From: Meconema thalassinum
Lineage: Eukaryota; Arthropoda; Insecta; Orthoptera; Tettigoniidae
Reading direction: 5' to 3'
NCBI GenBank assembly: GCA_946902985.2
Contig: OX336388.2
Span: 1,386,909,723 to 1,386,973,722 of the forward strand
Length of the DNA stretch: 64,000 bases
Each line of letters begins with the position of its first letter. Within the stretch, counting starts at the first letter, position 1. A program made the translations under genes and the position numbers. Below the pieces are notes generated by a model. It worked only from the letters and a program-made list of their open reading frames with translations. It was not told where the DNA came from and made no database searches. Below are positions 21,600-32,636 of the stretch, piece by piece.

Positions 21600-21830
21600 T
21601 TCAGTGGTACTCGCTTCTCAAATAAGTGATACATGTAGCACGGACCGCCCTGTAGCGTTCTGGCAAGCGCTTTAGGCTGCCATTCCCGGTTTTGATTCCC
21701 AGCTCGGTCAAAAAAATTAATTCTGGTCTGTGGTCATGAACGGCTACACTCAGACTCATGAAAACAACTGAGAAGAGAATTGGATTTCCAATTTCCATCC
21801 TAGAAATTGTATTCCACTTCTACTTTAGTA
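21600..21830 (-). mobile_element. Possible tRNA-related SINE remnant
   Basis: The inverted stretch TTTTGATTCCCAGCTCGG resembles a B box, and GCGTTCTGGCAAGCGCTTTAGG could be the A-box side. GAACGGCTACACTCAGACTC is SINE-like. Weak. Confidence 0.3.
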
Positions 21831-21864
21831 AAATGCTGGGATGGTACCTAAGATCATGCGCGAC

Positions 21865-21990
21865 CCCTTTCCACTCTTAACAAGCACACACTGCTGTACA
21901 TACATCACAAAATGCAGGTCATCAGACACATTCTACACATGGGATTGATGACCATGATGTCGCATGTTCTTAAACGCTACAACAACAATA
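21865..21990 (+). mobile_element. SINE-G-related 3' remnant
   Basis: ACACACTGCTGTACATAC..GCAGGTCATCAGACACATTCTACACATGGG..TGACCATGATGTCGCA, ending in CTACAACAACAATA, aligns with the SINE-G 3' segment, diverged and without head. Confidence 0.5.
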
Positions 21991-22738
21991 AATATGTAGC
22001 ACAAAGTATGCCAACCGCCAGAGGCAGGTTTCATATCTAATCTGAAGGATCGATAGGCTGTCACGTTCGGACTTCGTTCTTGGAAGTGTGTGGCAAGTTG
22101 AAGGGCAACCAAATAGGTCATAAATTGGTGTGGTAATCATCGCCTTTAGCCAGTACCACAGGTCATAAACATTACACGTAAATCATAACAAAATGCGACC
22201 GTGATTCAGGAAACAAACTCCTGGGTTACCATACGTCCTGGTTTTGGGCCCCGTCGTGTAGTCCAGCTTCGTTCAATCTTTGTTACTGTTCTTTAATTTT
22301 TGATTCATATTCCAGTCCTCTTTACAAATGAGATGCCATCAGGATTCGCATTACAGAAATACAAGACTTCTCTGCTTAGAAAAAAATCTGCAGATGATCC
22401 AAGGACTTCACTCCTATTGGATGAATGAAAGAACAGCCTGAGGGCTTTCTCCCCTATATATTAAACTTTGATTTTAGATCTGAGGATTTTAATTAAATAA
22501 GCAAACACTTATAAAAAGATGCACAGTAAATAGTTATTCTGTAAAGAAGAGCATTGAGCAACCATAAATCAGGTAGTGATGAAAATCTACGTCTTTTCAC
22601 GTAACTGTTAGTTTTTTCTGTTCTTCCAACTCCCATGCTGACGAAATTCTTAATTCTTTTATATTGGTTGTCCTCTGTAGGAGGTATTGTGAAATTTTAT
22701 TTTTTCTGTAAATAGATTTTTTGATTTGTTCTTGTTGA
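21991..22738. other. No recognisable feature
   Basis: AT-rich sequence with no repeat partner in the window and no convincing coding frame. Confidence 0.4.
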
Positions 22739-23050
22739 TTCATTTAGGGGCTTTTTGATATCGCGGTCATGTAGACCCGTGTACTTGGGCATGTGTGTAA
22801 TCCGTCCGATGACCTGTATCATTGTGAAGATTGTACTGAAGTCGAATTGGGATACCACGAAAATAATATTTCTCGGATGTCTGAAGTAGCATATTTAAAC
22901 CATCTCGTCTCAGTTCTGTCTCACTAGACTGAGTATACCCCGTTCCAACCCTCAGACCAGAATTTTAAATTTCTTGACAGAGCCGGGAATCGAATCCGGA
23001 ACCTTTCAGACCGAAGTCTCAATACGTACCCCGAGACCACAGAAGGTGGT
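22739..23050 (-). mobile_element. Composite SINE (SINE-G-like 3' end plus tRNA head), minus strand
   Basis: TCATTTAGGGGCTTTTTGATATCGCGGTCATG is a SINE-G-type 3' end in inverse orientation. It is followed by a body ending in the inverted B box AGCCGGGAATCGAATCCGG and CCGAGACCACAGAAGG. The same arrangement occurs at 61850-62220, indicating a distinct SINE subfamily sharing the 3' region. Confidence 0.65.
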
Positions 23051-23480
23051 GGCTAAACGTTCCCTTATTGAAATACTTCAATTTCATGAAAAATTCAAAA
23101 TGGTGGATGTGCGAACTTTTAAAATTTGTTTTTAATTCCTGTGTCTTGATCAAGCGATCGAAATGAAAGTTTGTATAATGAACCACCATTATAATCTTCA
23201 TATGTTTGCAAAGAATGCTATGATCTACATATAAAGCAATCCAATATGGCGGTCATGTGAAATGTTTCACAGGCTCTCAATATCTCTAAAGCTATTACAG
23301 CAAAAGATCTGAAATATTGTGTACGGTGATAAAGTACATATAATATGTGACCATCAAAACTTGATAAACATAAAAGCAACGGCGTCCATGCTACTGTATG
23401 TACAAATACTTAAAATTACCTTTCTGGCGATCTAATCACCCGAACAGTGAAACTTGGAGCTGTAAATATTTATTTAGAGC
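23050..23480 (+). mobile_element. Family A internal fragment
   Basis: TTCAAAATGGTGGATGTGCGAAC, AATCCAATATGGCGGTCATGTGAAATGTTTCAC, GTACGGTGATAAAG and ATCACCCGAACAGTGAAACTTGG match internal units of A1/A2. No terminus is present. Confidence 0.65.
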
Positions 23481-23517
23481 TTGGTATTGAACCCGTTCAT
23501 GAGTAGTGAACATGATG

Positions 23518-24040
23518 ATAGTGGGAACCGACTGCTTCGGTGGCGTAGTTGGTAGCATGCTGTGTTCTATGCCCAAGATCGCGGGTTCAAACCCGGCCGA
23601 AGTTTTCAGAATTTTAAGAGCGATAATAATCCCTCAGTATGCCTTCCTCTGGAGGGGAACTAAATCTGGCGGTCCCATTTTTTGGATTTATGCCATGAGA
23701 AAGAACCTTCCACTAACTACACTTGTGGAAGCTAAAATATGTAGGTTAGTTTGATAACGCTATATTAGTTCCAACGTTCAACGCTAGGTGCTGACTGCGA
23801 TGGCATCTAGTTGCCAAGTCCGCAGCTAGGTGTCGTGGACGGTAGCATTTGGTAGCAAAAGTAGGAGCTACTTGAAAAATTGATCGTCTGCAGTCCTTAC
23901 TTGAATCACAGATAACACACACTAATACAGCCTCACAATTAACACCGGTTATCAGACAAATTCTACACACACCCAAAGTACACGGGGCTACATGACCGCG
24001 TTGTCGCAGCCCCTAAACTAAGGAACCAACCAACCAAAGT
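23518..24040 (+). mobile_element. SINE-G, complete, plus strand
   Basis: A full-length reference copy of about 520 bp. It starts with the tRNA-like head GCTTCGGTGGCGTAGTTGG..GCATGC with B box GGGTTCAAACCCG. The body follows (TCTGGAGGGGAACTAAATC, GAACCTTCCACTAACTACAC, GGTAGCAAAAGTAGGAGC). The 3' segment is ACAGATAACACACAC..ACCGGTTATCAGACAAATTC..GTACACGGGGCTACATGACCG. The tail is GGAACCAACCAACCAA. RNA polymerase III promoter boxes are internal. Confidence 0.92.
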
Positions 24041-25255
24041 GGGAACCAAGCGTGGGCGACTCTTTGATTGTAGCTCGAAGCAAACGCACGCTGAAAATCT
24101 AATGTGAGGGAGATCCGTAAAACGCAGGTGAATAAATACCTTGAGACATTGTGAAATAGTGCTAAAACATTCAGTAATACAGTGAAAAGTGATTTGCTAA
24201 ACCAGTATTTGCGGCAGAACCAAGTGAATTTTTTAATATTTGCCAAACGTTGTATACGTCGGCGTGATTCAACCAGGTGTGGATAAAAAATTAGCATCGT
24301 GTTCAAATATTGCACTAAAGTGGCACAGAATAGTAAAATATTAACGATAGAGCCTGTGAGTATTCTTAAAACAATTTGATTTTAAAATCAACAGCGTGAT
24401 TACTCAGATTCCACGAGATAACGTTCTTCCATAAAGAAGAGTGATTTAGTACTGCTAACAAGTACATTCAGTAAAATTGTGAAAGCAGAAGGGCATGGGC
24501 AATTTTTAAAAGTCTGTACAATGTAAATTCATTGTTTATCAAAAGCAAAATGTAATTAATAAATTCAGTCATTTTCAGGAATATGATTTGATTAAACATC
24601 ATGAAGGCGAACAACATATATGATTCCCTATTGGAGGTCGAGATGGCACCTTAAGCACTATGGCTGGGGAATAAATGGGTTGACGGTCGATGGTGGTCCA
24701 AATCTAGATCCATGATCCAGTAGGAGTCAGAGGCTATCAAATCGAACCAGGAAAGTGAAATGCCAGCAGAAGGTACAGCAATAACATGCCACATTATTTC
24801 TACTGTAAGATCTTAGAGAACTGTGAATTTAAATTAAGATGATTAAGCCGAACGCATTGCACAGTATCAAACTTAGGTAAGTTAATTTTGTAGCATTGAA
24901 AACGTGTACATTTGAAGTTGGACAGAGCTTGACAGTTTATGATTTATGTAGCGCGAGAATGCTGTTGAGTACCACACAAGAGGCATTGCATTTTTAGAAG
25001 GCACTGGATTAACAAGCCCAGTGGCAGGTGATTGACTGACTTCCAACTGCTCTTGTGAAGGTCATGAACTCTCACAGAGAAGGCTAAATAATATCATATA
25101 AGCTAGGAAGCTGAACCAATGCTGTAGATTGCACAATGAATTGAGACGATAGAAATGACACTAGGTAGGCGGCATTATAGACAAGCAGTATGCAGTGATC
25201 ACATCATTGAAAAACATAATAATATGCTGTTACACGAATGAAATAATAGTACATT
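24041..25255. other. No recognisable feature
   Basis: About 1.2 kb of AT-rich sequence. A 100-codon open frame on the minus strand (24013-24315) overlaps the SINE and has no recognisable motif. Confidence 0.4.
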
Positions 25256-25349
25256 ATGCAACAAGCCTATAATGGCAATAATTAAGACACGAGTCGAGTC
25301 TTATAATTTCCATACTCGTGTCTTAATTACCATTATAGGTGAGTTGCAT
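25256..25349. repeat. 94-nt fold-back hairpin
   Basis: Outer arms ATGCAAC/GTTGCAT, a 3-nt internal loop on each side, then CCTATAATGG..TTAAGACACGAGT pairing with ACTCGTGTCTTAA..CCATTATAGG, with one 3-nt bulge. The terminal loop is 19 nt. The total is about 30 bp of stem. It could be a small fold-back transposon remnant or a miRNA-like precursor. The sequence alone does not decide. Confidence 0.7.
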
Positions 25350-25607
25350 ACGACTGTTTATGTACAACGATAATAATAACTTTATTTTATGTTCGAACAT
25401 AAATATTCATAAATATCTGTCGAGATTCCATCAGTTTCGTTTACTGCACAGAGCGCATGAGACGCTGAGAATACCTTATATTCGACCACGGCCCCCTCGA
25501 ATACCCTACTATGACACTTTATCCACGCAGTGAAATTTATAATAGGAGGCCGTAGAAGTCAGCGCAGGTGAGATGCTATCCATTCCTAATTAGTCAAACA
25601 GAACTAT
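25350..25607. other. No recognisable feature
   Basis: No motif seen apart from an incidental 64-codon open frame. Confidence 0.3.
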
Positions 25608-26110
25608 GGTTGGTTGGTTGGTTGGTTGGTTCTTAAGTTTAGGGGCTGCGACAACGCGGTCATGTAGCCCCGTGTACTTTGGGTGTGTGTAGAATCTGTC
25701 TGATAACCGGTGTTAATTGTGATGACTGTATTAGTGTGTGTTATCTGTTTTTTAATTTAAGTACAGACTGCAACTTAGAATTTTTCAATTAGTTCCTACT
25801 TTTGCCACCAAGCGCCACCGTCAATGACTACTAGGCCAAGTTCAGAACTTAGCTACTAGACGCCACCGCAGTCAGCTCTTGGCAACGAACGTAGAAACCT
25901 AAGAGCGTTGTTTACATTCTTAACCTATCCAATTTAGCTTCACACAGGTGTAATTAGTGGAAGGTTCTTTAACATGCCATAAATCTATGACATGGGACCG
26001 CCGGCTTTACTTCCCCTCCGAAGGAAGGCATACTGAGGGATTTTTAACGCTCTTAAAAATCCGACGGCTTCGGCCGGGTTTAAACCCGCTATCTTGGGCA
26101 TAGAAGCTCA
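25608..26110 (-). mobile_element. SINE-G, nearly complete, minus strand
   Basis: The inverted tail GGTTGGTTGGTTGGTTGGTTC is followed by all SINE-G landmarks down to the inverted B box GGGTTTAAACCCG and CCAAGAT-type head sequence. The head is cut at about 26108, where an unrelated GC-rich segment starts. It shows uninterrupted TTATCTGTTTTTTAATTTAAG, the site that is split by element B2 at 13568. Confidence 0.9.
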
Positions 26111-28082
26111 GCTCCCCGGTCCTCCCGGCAGGCCGAGGAACGGAAGCGGCGAAATCCTTCGCCGCCCAGCCCTGCACCCTCAATTCTCAAGCGCACCAGA
26201 TCCTGGAAGACTCTGTTTGACTATAAACGAGCCCTGGCAGACAACAGTTTTAGTCATAAGAAAGCAGAGGCAGTGAAATGGTGTGATAGTGACAGTGAGT
26301 GAACAATAGGGACACCCGGCAGGGTTTGGACTTGTGAAGGGTATATGTATTGTACCCTTCAATGGTTCTTAGGATGCTGACTCTAGCTCGGGGTAATGGA
26401 CTGTCCGGTGTGGCTCTAACTTAATTTAAACACCCTAGGGATATCGTCAAGGATCACAGGAGGCTTAACTTAAAATCAGTATGTCAGAGAACTCCTAATA
26501 TAAAATAATTTATTCACAAAACATCATCTCCCATTTGCTCCCATCCACAGACAATAAAACAACAAAAATATACTCCCTTAAATTATTCTGAACACAAAAT
26601 CCAATTGTAAAAGGTAAATTATAATCACACTGGCTGAAACCAGGAAAAGAAAATAACCTAATTCACTGCAGTCCACTGCTCAAAAATAAAACGTCAACAG
26701 ACTTAATTCATCAAAACTATGGTCTGAATAATCCAGCCATTCTGTCAAAAAAATGCGCACTCATGTTTATAATTGTAAAATTGTTTTTTGAGGTTCGGAC
26801 ATGCTTTCTCGTACAATCATCATTCTTCCTCACAAGAGTCAAATGATGAAGGCAATAGACTTATTCTAGGCCACAGGCATGTGTGCATGTTCTAGCTTAT
26901 AAACAATTAACTCACTCAGCGCTATGACTCTACTGATTACGGTAATCCAAAACAAGTTAAATACATGAAGCATCAAATAAACACACTTCGGTGGCCGATG
27001 CCCCGTTACTTTTAATAAACAAACAACTATAATGAATGCACTCAAAATGATATCACAAGACATGACGTCGCTTCCTGAAGCGGTACAAAAAAGAAACAAA
27101 CCCTGGGAAGCTCGACTACCTTCCCTCTCAAAAGAAAACAATACCATCCAACGTGGTTTCCCGACCTTGTGACAGACACCCTCACACCATAATAAACCAG
27201 CTGGGCAAGCAACGACCTTCGCTGCTCCGTTCAGAATTCAGACGGCTGACCACAATCTGTATACCTGCTTCCTATGACTGCCTTGGGCTCGAGCTGTACA
27301 GTTACCTTTCCGACGGAGCTATAGTGCACTCTCACCAGACAATGAATTCAATCATTTCACTTACCAATTATATCATCGTAGACTCGCGGAATTTCGCCTC
27401 CGCTATTAATTCACTTAACATTTTATATCATCGTAGAACACGGGAATACCACTTCCGTTTTTAATTTCAGCTCAACCGAGGATCAACTCTCAACCTTTTC
27501 CGAATATTATATTATCATCCAGCCATTCCATCTTACCTTTCTTTACCTTGGTGTGGTCTTCAATACCTTACTTATTGTTCACCTAATTTCAGTGTCACTA
27601 CTGGTCTTTGTCACAATGTCAAGCTATCTCCCCCATACTAGCTTTTACGTTATGGTCGTGCGTAAGCACTATCAACCCAATTATTCCCTTAAATGTGCAT
27701 TCAGCAGAGTTACTGACACCCTCAAACAAAAAACATTTAAACAAGATTTGATGCTCATATACGAATCTTACATTATAAAACACACAAAAAATCATAAATG
27801 ACAAATATACACAAATTTACACAAAACATGCCTGCTGTGCCCAAAATACCTATTTTATCATAATTGCTTATGATCGAGATAAACTTATCCGACTCCCATG
27901 ATGGGATGCGCTATGGCAAACATGCCCCATGCAATACAGTATCTACTTATCTCGTATACATCATGTTGGTGATGATCTGGTCCTTGATATCAGTCATCTG
28001 GATCAATTGGTTCATCTTGCAAGGAGGAGGATTTTACACACGGTTTCCAAATAAAATTCACCAAAGCAAAGGTCCACTGTGA

Positions 28083-28083
<1 letters not shown>
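26111..28083. other. About 2 kb without a recognisable feature
   Basis: A GC-rich start (26111-26330) is followed by AT-rich sequence. Open frames of 60-103 codons occur on both strands, for example 27153-27464, but none shows a conserved domain, signal or codon pattern I can support. Splice-site reading could not rescue a gene by eye. Confidence 0.4.

Positions 28084-28138
<55 letters not shown>
28084..28138. repeat. (TTA)n microsatellite
   Basis: About 18 TTA/ATT trinucleotides. Confidence 0.95.
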
Positions 28139-29219
28139 AATGTACGGTTCTCACGCGTGTATCTCCTACTTTCTACAGCTATCATCAACCTACTCAATTC
28201 AGCTGATAGTTCATAGCTTCCTATCTCACTGACTTTGCTGCTAATAGCACGTGTTGCTATCTCTATCATATAACTGTTTCGTACTGTCAACGATATGCAC
28301 ACTAGCGATACTTAGCGATATTCAAAATGTCCCAAGATAGAACTGCTTATCCTTATAAATTTTCTTAATTTCAGGACGCGGCGATCATAGGCTCGCGTCT
28401 TTGCAATACTCAAAATGGAACTTGTAAAAATTGTAAGATTTCAGACCGCAACTATCGTGGGCTTGCGCCTCAGCAGCGCCCCAAATAGAAACTGTATTCA
28501 CTGCGTCTCCAGCTATTATTTATATGATTTGTTGTAGAAGTACTCGGAGTGGGAAGCTTTTAGAATTTATTTCTATAATAACACTCGCATGAATATGAAA
28601 ATTAGCTCCTTCGAACGTCCTCATTTTCAATGTCTCATGGATTCTTTTAATCCAAAATCCGATCGCTGGATCCTTAGATAATGAGCTCCGTAATTCCCTT
28701 CATTGTTCCTTAATTTCGGCGGGATTTGGTCGCGTCTCGCATCCCTCGCTGCTATTGGTAGTTTCAAATCCACCCCCTGATTTCGTTTTAATTCTGGCAA
28801 AAATCACCGAATGACTCAATTTAAATTTTGAAAATACTTCTGAGAGGCTGGGATTGTCCCCTATACGATGGTGTAATTCCTGATTCTGCATTCTAATTAC
28901 TGCTCCAATTTCTCTCAAATGGGCGGGGTTTATCTAGTAAGTGATCGTTGAAATTTTCATATTTACCCGCTTGGTTGAATGACCGTTTCGCGTTGTCTAA
29001 GCCCATGTGGTTACCAGATGTTGGCCTTCTCCTGCTCTCTCCATTGTCCGCGCTCGGTGAAAGTTGTAGAAAAAGCACGTACGGGTCTTCCTTTGTTGTC
29101 CTCTGGTCTATAGGCAACGTCTTTCTTACATCAGCTTTGAAACATGAATAAAATCTTGTTGAAATAAATATGTAGAATTTATGCAATCACAGATGCATAA
29201 AGGTTACAGTATATATACT
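28139..29219. other. No recognisable feature
   Basis: Overlapping open frames of 60-97 codons on both strands (28700-29186) have no recognised domain. No repeat partner was seen in the window. Confidence 0.4.
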
Positions 29220-29262
29220 AGCTGAAGTACCCGTTCTTCGAACGGCTTTTAGTACTTGCTGG
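29219..29262 (+). repeat. Short repeat with CCGTTC-TTC-GAACGG hairpin
   Basis: TAGCTGAAGTACCCGTTCTTCGAACGG recurs as TAGCAGAAGTACCCGCTCTTCGAACGG at 35298-35324 (each shown in part as a 20+-nt motif with key palindrome). It is probably the start of a dispersed element, but the sequences diverge soon after. Confidence 0.5.
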
Positions 29263-29362
29263 CCTAAATCATTCATATTCGTAATGTAGTTATGTTATTT
29301 CCATGTTACCAACTAAATCCATTTGCCATCACTTGATGACTGCAGTACATTTGCATTTGTCT

Positions 29363-29697
29363 GTTGGCTCAGGCTAGAGCAAAATGTGGCTTTTCACCGA
29401 TGTCTCAGTCTTACTCATGGCTGTGATTATATGGAAGCTACTGAGGTATGGGTGGTGCTTAGTAATGCCATTCAGGGCGCAGTCAGTGCCTGTGGATGCT
29501 GTGAAAGGTTCTACGCATAGGGTTAGTACTGCTGTTCTGACTCAATGAGGAAAGCAATGGCAAACTACCTCACTCCTCATCTTGCCTAGTACGCCTCAAT
29601 ATAGCACTGCCTTGGGTTTTTGTGGTTATCTACCCACATACCTAATGGCGGTACCTTTTGAGGATCCAATCAGCCTTCAGGCTGACTACCTAACAGA
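29363..29697 (-). repeat. 335-bp dispersed repeat R335, minus copy
   Basis: Inverted copy of 2970-3306: GGCTTTTCACCGATGTCTCAG, GGCAAACTACCTCACTCCTC and GGATCCAATCAGCC in reverse order and orientation. Confidence 0.7.
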
Positions 29698-31199
29698 CAA
29701 CCAGAAACCGGAATAAATAGTATTAAAACAGCTCAATAGTAGCGATTTGATTGCTTTCCGTGACATTGATGAAGTAGAAAGTGAACCATGTTAGTCTTCG
29801 AAACTAAATAATAATTTGAACACTTTAAGTCATCGATAACACAAGAAACAAAACTGAGATACCAGTTAAATAAAGCTCTTTGAAGTAACCAAATGGAAGG
29901 ACTGAAATTAAACAATGAGTGACGCGTATGTGCAATAACCAACACCCAGGACTATCCTATAAACAAAAGCTGAATATACTCGTTAGTATTACAACAGTGA
30001 ACACCTCGGTTGAAATTGCTCGATATGTATTAACGAAGTATTCGAACAGAGCAGATTTTTAAAATGTACAGTTTCCCCGTTAATGTACTGTTCCATTTGT
30101 CAACACTAACGATTAACTCAACGATCACTTATAGCATACCACTGAATGGAAGCGTGAGATTTTATGTGATCGTTAATGTGACGTCTTAAACAACGGGACA
30201 TCATTCTTACTTAATCACAGCAAATTTTCTAAGTTTGTGCTGGGTCTTGCCCTAGGTTACGCCTCGTAACTCGGAGATGGCTCATCAACGAGCTCTTGTT
30301 GTCCATTTGTGGTCTACCAAAGGAGTAGCAAAGTGGGCGCTACCTCATTTCTTATCTAGAATACCTCCGGTACTTTACTGCGGGAGCTAAACGCTTAACA
30401 GTCTTTCACCTCCCTATAAAGGCTTCCAAAATTATTGTATATTGAATTTCAGGGCCAAGCAATTAAAACTCAGCAGCATTTCTAGAATTACGCCGTGTTT
30501 TGTGCGGGGTTTCATTGGTCTTGAAAGCCAAAATACCAACTTTATTGAAATAAGTTGATCCAATTCGCCAGTAAGATTAATTATGAAAACGAAATAAACT
30601 AATGTGACAGTCGGTAGACTTCGACACATTAGTCTGTGAATTTGGGTTGTTGATCATGGTAAAATCCGACAAAAAGCAGATAAATATTGGTCAACAGAAA
30701 TATTCAGTTAACAAAAAACCAATATATAAAGAGTAGGAAAGCATACCTTTCAAAATAGAAACTACTATAACATTCTAAAACAGCGTAAAAACCCAAATAC
30801 TCACATCCAATAACCGGCACAAAGAGTATAAAATTAGACTCAAAATCACGCTTTGTTTCAGACCCCACAAACCACCACTATAAATAAAACAGTTCATGTA
30901 GAGATATAAGATTTGTACATTCCTCATATATTCATTACCTCTATGACCCACTTACGAGCCGGCTAGGATCATGAAATTTGGCATGCATGTGAGAGATGTA
31001 TGTGGCAAATAGCATGCAAATTTTCACGATCCTTGCTGTCATACAAGTACGGACAAACGAAAACAATGTGCTGAAATGTGCAAAAGAGGACTCCAAAATG
31101 TATGCATTCATGGCAATCTGTGGCGTAACCGTTGGAGGTACTACAAAATGTCATACAACGAGATTTGTAGAAAACAAACTGTTTCCGAGATATTTGCAC
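29698..31199. other. Mostly featureless; short repeat W at 30228-30320
   Basis: AGCAAATTTTCTAAGTTTGTG..GGGTCTTGCC..GATGGCTCATCAACGAGCTCTTG..AAAGGAGTAGC resembles 54448-54560 and is called repeat W. The rest is AT-rich with no coding signal. The 128-codon frame starting at 30996 has no recognised domain and runs into the 31200 repeat. Confidence 0.4.
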
Positions 31200-31378
31200 C
31201 GTTTGTCCAAGCTCAGTGCCAAAGGGCCGAATAAACTCACTTACAAAATGAATTTTCAAAAACCGTTTCTTAGTGAGCCCCTACAACCTAGGATCAACCA
31301 ACATGCAAAATTTCAGCTTTTTAGGTCTAGTGGTTTCAGCGCTGCGATGATGAGTCAATTTTGGATTATATATAAGAG
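31200..31378 (+). repeat. Direct repeat D1, unit 1
   Basis: GTTTGTCCAAGCTCAGTGCC to CAATTTTGGATTATAT matches 31707-31844 plus 31954-31999 with few changes, about 180 bp. The second unit is interrupted by a SINE-G fragment, so unit 1 shows the empty site. Confidence 0.85.
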
Positions 31379-31706
31379 ATGAACCTTGCCGAAGTCGATT
31401 TGCTCGTAGAAAGATAGGCGATATCTCGTCTTACTTCTACGAAGTGGGAACCCGAACCCCACGTTTTAAGGCCCTAAAACGAACGGTTTTCGAGATATTG
31501 CCAGAAAACTATTCCAGTTCTACGAAATTGCAGCGGTTCCCATAGTAACGTTGATCTGTTTCTCAGAGGGAACACAGTTTTTAGGAATAACTCCGAAACC
31601 GTTCATTTTAGGAACTTAAAAAGTGTGTTTCGGGGTCCCTACAGGACCTCCGAGTATTGTTTCTCGTATATGGCGGCTTAAAATGAGCTAAATCCGATCT
31701 TAGTAC

Positions 31707-31999
31707 CGTTTATCCAAGCTCAGTGCCCAAGGGCCGAAAAAACTCACTTACAAATTGAATTTTCAAAAACCATTTCTTACTGAGCCCCTACAACCTAGGA
31801 TCAACCAACATGCAAAATTTCAGCTTTCTAGTTCTAGTGGTTTGGTTGGTTGGTTCTTAAGTTTAGGGGCTACGACAACGTGGTCATGTAGCCCCGTGTA
31901 CTTTGGGTGTGTGTATAATCTGTCTGATACCCGGTGTTAATTGTGATGGCTGTATTAGTGGTTTCAGCGCTGCGATGATGAGTCAATTTTGGATTATAT
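31707..31999 (+). repeat. Direct repeat D1, unit 2, carrying a SINE insertion
   Basis: Same sequence as unit 1 apart from scattered substitutions, with a SINE-G fragment inserted after TCTAGTGGTTT. The copies lie about 507 bp apart. Confidence 0.85.
31849..31953 (-). mobile_element. SINE-G 3' fragment with 9-bp target duplication
   Basis: An inverted SINE-G tail (GGTTGGTTGGTTCTTAAG) through AATTGTGATGGCTGTAT, 5'-truncated. TAGTGGTTT occurs on both sides and once in the empty site of unit 1, as expected for a target-site duplication. Confidence 0.85.
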
Positions 32000-32636
32000 G
32001 TTTCTTGTATGTTGTATTCGCCCTCCTGGGAGGGTGTTGTATTATTGTAATTCTTTGCCTGTATTTTACGTAATAACGCAGAGGGCCTTCAGCCCGACCG
32101 CTCTTTCACTGGGCGGCTTCGCCCGTGCCGATCGGCTTCGCCCTTTGTACACGCCCATCGCTGATGTGTATATAAGGAGCGGGGTCGGTCGGTTCGGGAG
32201 CAGTCGTCTAAGCGGATGCATAGTTGATATAAAAGCTGTGTGTTTGATCATGTGTGAAACTAGGTTATTATATGAAAGCAGGACGCTAAGTGTTGAATGT
32301 TGACAACGATTCATATGAGAAGCTTGATGCTGTTAATGAATGTTATTTTTATTGAAATGAATATTGAAGACGTCATGGAGAGATAACCATTGACAGTCGA
32401 GTTAAATGATAGGTGATTCATAACGCGTGTTGTTGTATTGTCTATGAAGAGTATTGATGGAATTTAATAATCAAGCACATAAATTATGATTAGTCGAGGG
32501 AATAATACTACATTAAATGCTTCCATAAATAAAACTGAGCATTTTATTAAATCGAATTTTAATCTGATAAATAATGCTGATATAAATTTAATAACACGAA
32601 AATTACTAAGATTAATTAAATGTGGACAATAAATAA
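32000..32636 (+). mobile_element. Possible solo LTR
   Basis: The segment begins TGTTTC, right after a D1 unit, and ends AACA. Inside are GC-rich hairpins (GGGCGGCTTCGCCC), a TATA box TATATAAG at 32169-32176, a candidate initiator CAGTC about 33 bp downstream, and a late AATAAA before the end. This promoter-then-polyA order fits an LTR. No target duplication can be shown, because the right flank is the terminus of a family A element, and no partner LTR or internal region is present. Confidence 0.35.
32169..32206 (+). promoter_or_regulatory. Candidate TATA plus initiator promoter
   Basis: TATATAAG at 32169-32176 and GCAGTC near 32200-32205 have insect core-promoter spacing. No downstream coding frame is recognisable, so if real it is probably the LTR promoter. 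Confidence 0.35.

Noticed and set aside
27153..27464. 103-codon plus frame as a host gene
   Set aside because: No domain, signal or repeat support. Its length is not unusual for 2 kb of random AT-rich sequence on six frames.
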